Assembly (NCBI RefSeq): GCF_900187375.1 | Contig: NZ_FYEW01000002.1 | Location: forward strand, 682,001 to 746,000 | Reading direction: 5' to 3' | Length of the DNA stretch: 64,000 bases | From: Hymenobacter gelipurpurascens | Lineage (GTDB): Bacteria > Bacteroidota > Bacteroidia > Cytophagales > Hymenobacteraceae | Shown here: piece after piece, positions 8,206-15,214 of the stretch | Layout: each line of letters opens with the position of its first letter | Position numbering within the stretch: position 1 is the stretch's first letter | Notes under the pieces: generated by a model | What the model was told of the DNA's origin: nothing | Seen by the model: the letters and a program-made list of their open reading frames with translations, nothing else | Databases searched by the model: none | Position numbers and translations under genes: made by a program

Positions 8206-8774
8206 AAACGACGCTCCTCCACATCAAAAATATGGTTTGCCCACGCTGCATTGATGCCGTGCGCACCCTCCTAGAGCAAGCTGGCTACCATGCTACCGAC
8301 GTGAAACTCGGCCAGGCCCAACTAGACCAGAGTACCCCCGTTGATCCGGCTTCTGTGGCCCCTATCCTGCGCGAAGCGGGCTTCGATGTACTTCTCGGCC
8401 GCGCCGACCAGCTCACGGAGCAAATCAAAGCCGCGCTAGTTGAATACTTGGAGCACCTCCGTACGGCTCGTATGCCCCTGACGACATCGGCGTTTCTGAC
8501 GGAGCGGTTTGCGGCCACCTACTCGCACCTGAGCAAGGTATTTTCGCGCACGGCAAACCTCACCATCGAGAAGTACCTCATTCGCTTGAAAATTGAGCGC
8601 GTGAAAGAGATGCTGAGCTACAATGAAATGACGCTGAGTGAAATAGCTGAGCATATGCGCTACAGCAGCGGCCAGCACCTCAGCAACCAGTTCCGGCAAG
8701 TGACGGGCCGCTCCGTAAGCGAGTTCCGCCGCGACCTGATGCCGAAGCGCTTATCTCTGGATCAACTGGCCTAG
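8202..8774 (+). CDS. AraC-family regulator with N-terminal HMA-like metal-binding domain
   Basis: 190 residues, GTG start overlapping the previous stop. Residues 1-75 have the ferredoxin-like pattern of a heavy-metal-associated domain with the ligand motif M-V-C-P-R-C (Cys13, Cys16) and end 'ILREAGFDVLLG'. Residues 100-185 are an AraC helix-turn-helix pair ('SHLSKVFSRTANLTIEKYLI', 'SLSEIAEHMRYSSGQHLSNQ'-like second helix, 'FRQVTGRSVSEFRR'). Fusing metal sensing directly to an AraC DNA-binding domain suggests a copper or other soft-metal response. The adjacent Met/His-rich envelope protein supports this. The stop TAG lies inside GGCCTAGGCC. Domain calls are confident; the ligand is inferred. 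Confidence 0.85.
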   Translation: MKTTLLHIKNMVCPRCIDAVRTLLEQAGYHATDVKLGQAQLDQSTPVDPASVAPILREAGFDVLLGRADQLTEQIKAALVEYLEHLRTARMPLTTSAFLTERFAATYSHLSKVFSRTANLTIEKYLIRLKIERVKEMLSYNEMTLSEIAEHMRYSSGQHLSNQFRQVTGRSVSEFRRDLMPKRLSLDQLA

Positions 8775-8835
8775 GCCACTCCGTGAGGCACAACCTTGCA
8801 CGCGCCCGGCGCAAATCGTGTAAAACTTTGCCGCC

Positions 8836-8890
8836 CAAGTCGGGGTACTATTGCAGAACACTTCTGCTGTAGTACCCCGACTTGTTTTTA
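8836..8890 (+). terminator. Intrinsic-terminator-like hairpin abutting a start codon
   Basis: Perfect 14-bp outer stem (8836-8849 with 8871-8884; arm CAAGTCGGGGTACT), inner 6-bp stem GCAGAA/TTCTGC with loop CAC, then TTTTTA and an ATG at 8892. It could end the regulator transcript, attenuate the next gene, or be a regulator binding site. The geometry leaves no room for a ribosome-binding site after the hairpin. Confidence 0.75.
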
Positions 8891-8891
8891 T

Positions 8892-10388
8892 ATGCGTTCT
8901 GCCCGTTTACTCCTGCCCGCTTTACTGCTGCTATCTGCCACGGCCCAGGCCCAGCACGATATGCACAAAATGGCAACGCCCGCCGCTGATACGGCCCGCG
9001 CCAAAAAACCAGCTGACCATAGCCAACACGTAGGCCACTCTATGCCCGGCATGGCCGCGCCCGATACCACCCGCAAGACCCAGCCGATGCCGGGCTTGGA
9101 CCACTCGGGCCACGATATGAGCAGCATGGCGGGCATGGACCACGGCGGTATGTACATGAGCCATGCCTATTCCCGCAATCTGCCCATGAGCCGCAACGGC
9201 TCCGGCACCGCCTGGAACCCCGACAATACGCCCATGTTCATGTGGATGCACCACAAAGGGCAGTGGATGATTATGAACCACGGCGCCCTGAACCTGCGCT
9301 ACACCAACCAGAATATCGGGCGTAGCAGCGGGCAGCGCGGTGGCAGCACCTTTGATGCTCCGAACTGGTTTATGACTATGGCCCAACGCAACATTGGGCA
9401 GAAAGGCCTGCTGAACCTCACGGCCATGATTTCCCTGGACCCGCTCACGGAAGGCGGCAACGGCTACCCGCTGCTTTTCCAGAGTGGAGAGGCCTACAAG
9501 GGGCGCCCACTAGTAGACCGCCAGCACCCACACGACTTGTTCTCGGCTTTGAGCATCGGTTACACGCACGCTTTCACGGAAGATATCGACCTGACGGCCT
9601 ACGTGGGCTACCCCGGCGAGCCAGCCATCGGGCCGGTGGCCTTCATGCACCGGATTTCGTCCATGCCCAACCCTGATGCCGCGCTAGGCCACCACTGGCA
9701 GGATGCCACGCACATTGCCTTCGGGGTAGCCACGATAGGCCTACGCTACAAACAGTTCAAGCTGGAAGGCTCCAACTTCACGGGCCGTGAGCCCGATGAG
9801 CACCGCTACGGCTTCGATAAGCCCCGCGCCGACTCGTGGGCGGGTCGCCTGAACTGGAACCCTACGCCGGCGCTGGCCCTGCAGGTAAGCCGCGCTTTCA
9901 TCAAAAGCCCCGAAGAGCTGCACCTGGATGAAGACGTGAAGCGCACTACGGCTTCCATTATTCAGAGCAACCAGTGGGGTGATTACCGTTATATCACCTC
10001 GGCACTGGTGTGGGGTATGAACCAGCACCAGGAGGCCGACGGCCATCAGCACGGCAAAGCCTCGCACTCGGTACTGGCCGAAACCAACGTGCAGCTGGGC
10101 AAGCCCGCCGTGTATGGCCGCTACGAGTTCGTGCAGAAATCCAATGAGGAGCTGGGCATTCCACTCTTCGGGCCCGCTGATGAAGAAGTTACGGCCAACT
10201 ATAACGTGCATGGCCTGACCGTCGGTGCCAACTACCGCGTGGCCCAAGTAGCCAACACCGATTTCACGCTGGGGGCCCAGGCCACCGTGTACCGCCCGGA
10301 TTCTGATTTGCGCTATTTCTACGGCCGTACGCCCGTATCGGCGCAGGTGTACCTGCGGCTGAACCCTTCCCTGATGAAGCGGATGTAA
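8892..10388 (+). CDS. Met/His-rich envelope protein, probable copper-response outer-membrane protein
   Basis: 498 residues from ATG 8892. A longer frame from TTG 8796 passes through the hairpin and lacks a leading signal. The signal peptide 'MRSARLLLPALLLLSATAQA' cleaves before 'QHDMHKM'. Residues 21-130 are dense in His and Met ('DHSQHVGHSMPGMAAP', 'LDHSGHDMSSMAGMDHGG'), typical of copper-binding tails. The rest alternates short beta-type segments ('LTAYVGYPGEPAIGPVAFMH', 'TLGAQATVYRPDSDLRYF') and ends in a strand-like 'SAQVYLRLNPSLMKRM', consistent with an outer-membrane barrel. I do not know a characterised member. The HMA-AraC regulator upstream supports metal handling. Confidence 0.75.
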   Translation: MRSARLLLPALLLLSATAQAQHDMHKMATPAADTARAKKPADHSQHVGHSMPGMAAPDTTRKTQPMPGLDHSGHDMSSMAGMDHGGMYMSHAYSRNLPMSRNGSGTAWNPDNTPMFMWMHHKGQWMIMNHGALNLRYTNQNIGRSSGQRGGSTFDAPNWFMTMAQRNIGQKGLLNLTAMISLDPLTEGGNGYPLLFQSGEAYKGRPLVDRQHPHDLFSALSIGYTHAFTEDIDLTAYVGYPGEPAIGPVAFMHRISSMPNPDAALGHHWQDATHIAFGVATIGLRYKQFKLEGSNFTGREPDEHRYGFDKPRADSWAGRLNWNPTPALALQVSRAFIKSPEELHLDEDVKRTTASIIQSNQWGDYRYITSALVWGMNQHQEADGHQHGKASHSVLAETNVQLGKPAVYGRYEFVQKSNEELGIPLFGPADEEVTANYNVHGLTVGANYRVAQVANTDFTLGAQATVYRPDSDLRYFYGRTPVSAQVYLRLNPSLMKRM

Positions 10389-10432
10389 GAGCAAAGGAAC
10401 ACACAGGCGTTAGCCTTCGTTGTCAGGCGCCG

Positions 10433-10440
10433 TATCTTTG
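10433..10440 (+). promoter_or_regulatory. -7 promoter box (TATCTTTG)
   Basis: TATCTTTG 26 bases before the GTG start of the radical SAM gene, between that gene and the stop of the Met/His-rich protein. It suggests independent transcription. Confidence 0.55.
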
Positions 10441-10466
10441 TGGTTCGTTTCTGATTTCGTGTTGCT

Positions 10467-12851
10467 GTGTCTTCTGCCCTTCGCATTCTGCTCATTACTC
10501 CGCCGCTCACGCAGCTGAACACGCCCTACCCGGCCACAGCCTACCTAAAGGGCTTTTTGGGTGCGCGCGGCTACGCAGCCACGCAGGCTGACCTGGGCCT
10601 GGAGTTGGTCTTGAAGCTGTTCTCGCGGAGTGGCCTAGCGCGGGTTTTCGATGCTATTGAGACCGGCAACTTCCCCCTCAGCGACAATGCCAAACGCATG
10701 GTGCGCCTGCGCCGCAGCTACCTGAGCACCATAGGCCCGGTCATTCGGTTTCTGCAGAACAAGGACAACACGCTGGCCCCGCGCATTTGCCACAGCCGCT
10801 TCCTGCCCGAAGCCAGCCGGTTTGATAACGTGGCGGATCTGGAAAGTGCTTTCGGCACGATGGGCCTCACAGATCAGGCGCGCCACCTCGCCACGCTCTA
10901 CCTCGAAGACCTCGGCGACCTGATCAAGGAAACCGTAGGCCCGCAGTTCGGCTTTTCGCGCTACGCGGAGAAGCTAGCTATGTCGGCTACCACGTTTGAT
11001 GGCCTACAAGGTGCGCTGAATGCTGCCCCTAACCTACTGGATCAGATGCTGTTGGAGCTGCTGGATGAACTGGTGGCACGCACGGAACCCGATGTGGTGG
11101 GCTTCACGGTACCTTTCCCCGGCAACCTCTATGGCGCTCTGCGCCTGGCCGGGCGCGTGAAGGAGTTGCGCCCTTCCGCCAGAACGCTAATGGGCGGCGG
11201 CTACCCCAACACGGAACTGCGCCAAATCAAGGAGCCGCGCTTCTTCAACTACATTGATTTCCTGACGCTGGATGATGGCGAAGGCCCATGGCTGCGCCTG
11301 CTTGAGTACTTGAGCGAGGAAAAAGAACGGCAGTTTGCTCCAGTAGTAGAACGTCATGCTCTATCTGGCGTCCACTTTGTCGAAGCATCTCTACCGCTGG
11401 CTAACTCCAATTTGGCAGGCGAAGCGATAGAGATGCTTCGACAGGCTCAGCATGACGGTTATGCAGATAACGTCATAACTAAAGCTACTTCAGTCGACTC
11501 TACGCAGCCGATTTCGCTTTCTGAGCTACCCTTCCAGCGCACTTTCCTGCGCACCGAGGCCGGCGAAGTGGCCTACATCAATCAGCCCTACCCCGATGTT
11601 CCGCACCAGGAAGTAGGCACCCCCGACTATTCTGATCTGCCGCTGACGGAATATCTCTCCGTGATTGAAGTGCTGAACCCTATGCACCGCCTCTGGAGCG
11701 ACGGGCGCTGGAATAAGCTCACGGTGGCGCACGGCTGCTACTGGAAACGCTGCTCCTTCTGCGATGTGACGCTGGACTATATCTCGCGCTACGAAACCGC
11801 CCCTAGCACTTTGCTAGTGGACCGCATCGATCAGATTGTGCAGCAAACCGGCCAGACCGGCTTCCACTTCGTGGATGAGGCCGCCCCGCCCCTGGCCCTG
11901 CGCGATTTGGCCATCGAGCTCCTGAAACGGCAGGTAAATATTACCTGGTGGGGCAACATCCGCTTTGAGAAAACCTTCTCGCCCGATCTGTGCCGCCTGC
12001 TGGCCGCTTCGGGCTGCATAGCAGTTTCGGGTGGCCTAGAGGTAGCTTCTGACCGGCTGCTGGCCCTGATGGAAAAGGGCGTGACCATTGCCCAGGTTGC
12101 GCGCGTGACGGATGGGTTCACGCAGGCGGGCATCATGGTGCATGCCTACCTGATGTATGGCTTCCCGACGGAAACCACCCAGGAAACGGTGGACTCGTTG
12201 GAAATCGTACGGCAGCTATTCGGGGCCGGTATTGTGCAGAGCGGCTATTGGCATCGGTTCTCCATGACAGCCCACTCGCCCGTCGGCAAAAACCCCGAGA
12301 AATATAAGGTGCTGCCCATCGGCCCCGAGCCCGGCCCCTTTGCCTGGAACGACCTCTGGCACGACGACCCCACCGGCACCGACCACGAGCTGTTCGGCCC
12401 CGGCTTGGCGAAGGCGCTCTACAATTATCTGCACGGCGTGGCGCTCAATGAGCCGCTCAGCTTCTGGTTCGATTTCCGGGTACCCAAGCCCACGGTACCG
12501 CGCCACCTGATTCAGCAGGCCCTGCAGGAGCCCGTTAAGCCCGATTTCGCGAAGCAGAATCAGCGTTTGTTCTGGCTGGGCAATGCGCCGGAACTGACTA
12601 TTGAAGCCAATAAAAAAGGCTCACGCGCGGTCCTGACGTTTTATGAGCAGGCCGAGGACTTTGAAGTGAAAGTACCTGCCGCTCTTGGCCCGTGGCTCCA
12701 GGAGCTGCTGAGTAGCCTGACCCACGACTACGACACGAAAATTCTGTTGAAAGATGCGGCCCGGACGTTCCCGGTAGGCCAGTCGTTCGAGCAGTTTCTG
12801 CAGTCGCAGGCGTGGCAAACGTTGCGCGAGAAGGGCCTGCTGATTCTGTAG
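10467..12851 (+). CDS. B12-binding-type radical SAM protein with in-frame palindromic insertion
   Basis: 794 residues, GTG start. The N-terminal ~270 residues resemble a cobalamin-binding Rossmann domain ('RILLITPPLTQLNTPYPAT', 'VVGFTVPFPGNLYGALRLAG', 'TLMGGGYPNTELRQI'). The radical SAM core carries C424-x4-C429-x2-C432 ('HGCYWKRCSFCDV') and downstream 'ITWWGNIRFEKTF', 'SGGLEVASDRLLALMEKG' and 'HAYLMYGFPTETTQETVDS', all typical of B12-dependent radical SAM enzymes. The substrate is unknown. Residues ~295-335 are encoded by an inverted repeat (11350-11460) resembling an intergenic element that has kept the frame. The stop TAG belongs to a TAGGCC motif. It is convergent with the next gene, 16 bases away. 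Confidence 0.85.
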   Translation: MSSALRILLITPPLTQLNTPYPATAYLKGFLGARGYAATQADLGLELVLKLFSRSGLARVFDAIETGNFPLSDNAKRMVRLRRSYLSTIGPVIRFLQNKDNTLAPRICHSRFLPEASRFDNVADLESAFGTMGLTDQARHLATLYLEDLGDLIKETVGPQFGFSRYAEKLAMSATTFDGLQGALNAAPNLLDQMLLELLDELVARTEPDVVGFTVPFPGNLYGALRLAGRVKELRPSARTLMGGGYPNTELRQIKEPRFFNYIDFLTLDDGEGPWLRLLEYLSEEKERQFAPVVERHALSGVHFVEASLPLANSNLAGEAIEMLRQAQHDGYADNVITKATSVDSTQPISLSELPFQRTFLRTEAGEVAYINQPYPDVPHQEVGTPDYSDLPLTEYLSVIEVLNPMHRLWSDGRWNKLTVAHGCYWKRCSFCDVTLDYISRYETAPSTLLVDRIDQIVQQTGQTGFHFVDEAAPPLALRDLAIELLKRQVNITWWGNIRFEKTFSPDLCRLLAASGCIAVSGGLEVASDRLLALMEKGVTIAQVARVTDGFTQAGIMVHAYLMYGFPTETTQETVDSLEIVRQLFGAGIVQSGYWHRFSMTAHSPVGKNPEKYKVLPIGPEPGPFAWNDLWHDDPTGTDHELFGPGLAKALYNYLHGVALNEPLSFWFDFRVPKPTVPRHLIQQALQEPVKPDFAKQNQRLFWLGNAPELTIEANKKGSRAVLTFYEQAEDFEVKVPAALGPWLQELLSSLTHDYDTKILLKDAARTFPVGQSFEQFLQSQAWQTLREKGLLIL
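11350..11460. repeat. Palindromic element inside a coding sequence
   Basis: Left arm AACGTCATGCT (11350-11360) and GTCGAAGCATCTCT (11379-11392) pair with AGAGATGCTTCGAC (11429-11442) and AGCATGACGGTT (11449-11460). It has the build of an intergenic repeat, yet it is read through in frame within the radical SAM gene between the presumed B12-binding and SAM domains. Confidence 0.75.
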
Positions 12852-12867
12852 GCCACTTCCGGCGTCC

Positions 12868-13911
12868 TTACTTTGTTACCAGTCGCAGCCAGTCGGTGAG
12901 GCCGTCCCAATAGCCTGGGGCAGGCGTAGGCCACTGCCACTGGCCGTTGCTATCGGCGCGGCCGGGCACTGTAAAATCAGGGGTGGCTTTGGGGTAAGTA
13001 CGCACCATGCCGCTGCGGCGGAAAGCCAGGGCAGTACGCAAGCGGCGGGAGCTTTCGCGCACGTTTACTGCTGTATCGAGGGCGGCATATAGGCCTAGCG
13101 TCGGGATGCGCTGCTGGCTGAGCGCCCGGTACACTTTTGCTTCGGCCATAGTATTCGCGGGAGCTCCTTCCAGCACTACAAACGCGGCTTGGGGCTGGGT
13201 TTGCGTAGCCGCTTCCACCACCCACGGTGCCACCCGCCCCCGGCTCCAGAGGCCTACGCGGCTGGAATCAACGGCGGGCTGTGCTCGAAGCGCTGTGAGA
13301 GCGGTACCTACCGTTTGCACCAAAGATGAATCGGGAGCGGCGGGCAGCGGCAGCAGAAGCGTGACGTAGCCCTGTTGCGTCAGGCGTGCCGCCTGACCAG
13401 CCGGAATATTGAGCAACACAACGGCCGGATGCGTGGCCAGGGTGTCTTCGGGCAGGCGCAGGGTAGCCGTTTGGCTTCCTAGCTTCAGGCGCTGCTCACG
13501 GTAGCCGCGCGGCGCAGCTTCTCCCCGGCGCACCCACACAAAATCGGCCTGCACACTATCCCAGCTCAGCACCCCGCGCAGAAAATCTCCTTCTCGGATG
13601 GCCTGGAGGCTGATGCCGCCCGACTGGCCTAGGCCTTGATCTACCCGCAACTGCGGCTCTTTGTAGCGCAACTGCTCCGCCGGAAACGACATCCCTGGGT
13701 TTTCCGGGAAACTCACATCCCCTTGCAATTGCCCCGGCGCGGCTTCTCGCAGATCCAGCGCGACGCGCAGTTGCGAGCCCCGGTAATTGATAGGCCCTTC
13801 ATAGTGGCCGGTTGGCAGCGGTACTGCCGACTCGTTGCGGGAGGTTTCGGAGGAGCAAGAAGCCAGCAGAAAGGCTGCCGCGCCCACCCACCATCGGCAC
13901 TCCTGCATCAT
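12868..13911 (-). CDS. Alpha/beta-hydrolase-like lipoprotein, possibly inactive
   Basis: 347 residues from the ATG at 13909-13911 (a second ATG follows at once). The lipoprotein signal ends 'FLLASCSS' (Cys19). Residues ~25-130 form a beta-rich N-terminal region. From ~150 on the pattern is that of Bacteroidota dienelactone-hydrolase/BAAT-type proteins ('HPAVVLLNIP', 'VDSSRVGLWSRGRVAPWVVE', 'LGLYAALDTAVNV'). The nucleophile elbow reads GLWSRG instead of GxSxG. At the expected catalytic-His position near the end I read 'KATPDFTV' with no His. It may therefore be a pseudoenzyme or binding protein. It is convergent with the radical SAM gene. Confidence 0.75.
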   Translation of the reverse strand: MMQECRWWVGAAAFLLASCSSETSRNESAVPLPTGHYEGPINYRGSQLRVALDLREAAPGQLQGDVSFPENPGMSFPAEQLRYKEPQLRVDQGLGQSGGISLQAIREGDFLRGVLSWDSVQADFVWVRRGEAAPRGYREQRLKLGSQTATLRLPEDTLATHPAVVLLNIPAGQAARLTQQGYVTLLLPLPAAPDSSLVQTVGTALTALRAQPAVDSSRVGLWSRGRVAPWVVEAATQTQPQAAFVVLEGAPANTMAEAKVYRALSQQRIPTLGLYAALDTAVNVRESSRRLRTALAFRRSGMVRTYPKATPDFTVPGRADSNGQWQWPTPAPGYWDGLTDWLRLVTK

Positions 13912-14014
13912 TGACGAAGCAGCAGCAGGCTTTACTAAGCAAGTGGACCACACTGATTTCAAGAGCAAGCAGCTAAGAGGTACAAGGCGTAAAGGTAGGC
14001 AGTGGGCGCTTGGG

Positions 14015-14551
14015 CTACAGGCCTTTGCGCAGGATCAGGTCATTCTGCACATCATGGCCCAGTACAAACTCGTGCTGCCCGATGGTTTTAAACCCGAAAC
14101 GGCGGTAGAATTCGATGGCCCGCGTGTTCTTCTCCCACACTCCCAGCACCACGGCCCGTGCCTTTTGCTGCCGAGCTTCTTCGATAACACGGCGCATAAG
14201 CGTGGCGCCCAGGCCAGTCCCGATCCAGTCTTCCAGTATATACAGGCGCTCCACTTCCAGTCGGTCTTCGGGCGTTTTGTCCGGCTCTAGGCCTAGCGTT
14301 GAGTGCAGCCGCAGCTTCGCGTAGCCCACCACTTCCTGCACCATCTGGGCCAACAGGAAAATAGTATTGGGATCCTGTAGCTCGGCTAATTGCGCCTCCG
14401 GGCTGAAGTTAGCGTCGAGGTAGGCCGTCATGTCCGCCGCGCTGTTTTGGGCCGCGAAGGTTTCGTGAAAAGTTTGCCGGCCCAAGGCGGCGAGTTGAGC
14501 AGCTGTGGCCGCAGAGCGCTTGGCTACAATGATGCGGAGCGGAGAAGTCAT
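14015..14551 (-). CDS. GNAT-family N-acetyltransferase
   Basis: 178 residues. The GNAT fold is clear: 'LRIIVAKRSAATAAQLAALG' N-terminus, 'VVGYAKLRL' beta strand, acetyl-CoA loop 'DWIGTGLGATLMRRVIEEAR' (motif A, ~108-127), and 'NTRAIEFYRRFGFKTIGQHE' motif B (~141-160). Its length and pattern resemble small-molecule or protein acetyltransferases of the PaiA/YesJ type. The substrate cannot be deduced. A TACCTTTG -7 box lies 27 bases upstream of the ATG. Confidence 0.9.
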   Translation of the reverse strand: MTSPLRIIVAKRSAATAAQLAALGRQTFHETFAAQNSAADMTAYLDANFSPEAQLAELQDPNTIFLLAQMVQEVVGYAKLRLHSTLGLEPDKTPEDRLEVERLYILEDWIGTGLGATLMRRVIEEARQQKARAVVLGVWEKNTRAIEFYRRFGFKTIGQHEFVLGHDVQNDLILRKGL

Positions 14552-14577
14552 AAGAAAACGGAATCGACGAAGAGCCG

Positions 14578-14585
14578 CAAAGGTA
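14578..14585 (-). promoter_or_regulatory. -7 promoter box for the GNAT gene (TACCTTTG on minus strand)
   Basis: CAAAGGTA on the plus strand reads TACCTTTG on the minus strand, 27 bases ahead of the GNAT start. Confidence 0.5.
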
Positions 14586-14592
14586 ACAGGCC

Positions 14593-14835
14593 TTAGTCCA
14601 CGGTATCATTTCCGCGCCGTTCGCGCCACCCATAACGCAACAGCAGCAGCCCAAGCACCAGCATACTCAGGTTTATGACCAACTGCACCGATGTCACGGA
14701 CTCGGGCCCACTTTCGGAGTAGAGCGTGTACATCACATACATGCGCAGCACCTGCCCTATCACGAGCAGGGCACCAGAAAGCAGAAACATCAGCCCCACG
14801 AGGCGACGTGTAGCGGGCGAAAGCGGCCAAGGCAT
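14593..14835 (-). CDS. Small two-pass membrane protein
   Basis: 80 residues from the ATG at 14833-14835 (a GTG at 14886 is also in frame). Two hydrophobic helices, about residues 12-38 ('LVGLMFLLSGALLVIGQVLR') and 50-70 ('LVINLSMLVLGLLLLRYGW'), and a short charged tail. No family is recognised. The GNAT gene's promoter box lies just inside the 3' boundary, so the two need not be co-transcribed. Confidence 0.6.
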   Translation of the reverse strand: MPWPLSPATRRLVGLMFLLSGALLVIGQVLRMYVMYTLYSESGPESVTSVQLVINLSMLVLGLLLLRYGWRERRGNDTVD

Positions 14836-14958
14836 AAGCAAAGACGTTGACGTTGGAAGGAAGTGGCCTAGCAGTAGTTGGAACACCCCCAGGCCTTATC
14901 TAATACGAAGATTCTGGTCTTCGCAGCGAAAAGTAACCATCCCTCTTTCCAATTGCAG

Positions 14959-14988
14959 TTGCATATTGATTTAGCCCGCGTATTTTTG
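14959..14988 (+). promoter_or_regulatory. Full Bacteroidota promoter for tRNA-Gly (TTG-N19-TATTTTTG)
   Basis: TTG at 14959-14961, a 19-base spacer, and TATTTTTG at 14981-14988 match the canonical -33/-7 arrangement exactly. The box ends 26 bases before the tRNA. Confidence 0.75.
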
Positions 14989-15014
14989 CTTTACCAACTT
15001 ACCAACCTTTATCC

Positions 15015-15087
15015 GCGAGAGTAGCTCAGTTGGTAGAGCATCAGCTTCCCAAGCTGAGGGTCGCGAGTTCGAGCCTCGTTTCTCGCT
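15015..15087 (+). tRNA. tRNA-Gly, anticodon CCC
   Basis: Complete cloverleaf: acceptor GCGAGAG/TTCTCGC (one G-T pair), D arm GCTCAGTTGGTAGAGC, anticodon stem TCAGC/GCTGA with loop TTCCCAA, T arm GCGAG-TTCGAGC-CTCGT. The anticodon CCC reads the glycine codon GGG. No CCA is encoded. A promoter lies upstream and a terminator downstream at 15099, so it is a single-gene unit. Confidence 0.97.
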
Positions 15088-15098
15088 CATTCAGAATC

Positions 15099-15131
15099 AG
15101 CCACTTGCCTGTAGAGGTGAGTGGCTTTTTT
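15099..15131 (+). terminator. Terminator after tRNA-Gly
   Basis: AGCCAC...GTGGCT stem extended by partial pairing of TTGCCT/AGGTGA, followed by TTTTTT. Confidence 0.8.
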
Positions 15132-15214
15132 GTTGAGGATAATCACTTTCGGTGCTCTAGCATCCAGGAATCTTAAAGCACAATCTGCTCTAGGCCACCC
15201 ATCTTTGCGGCAGT

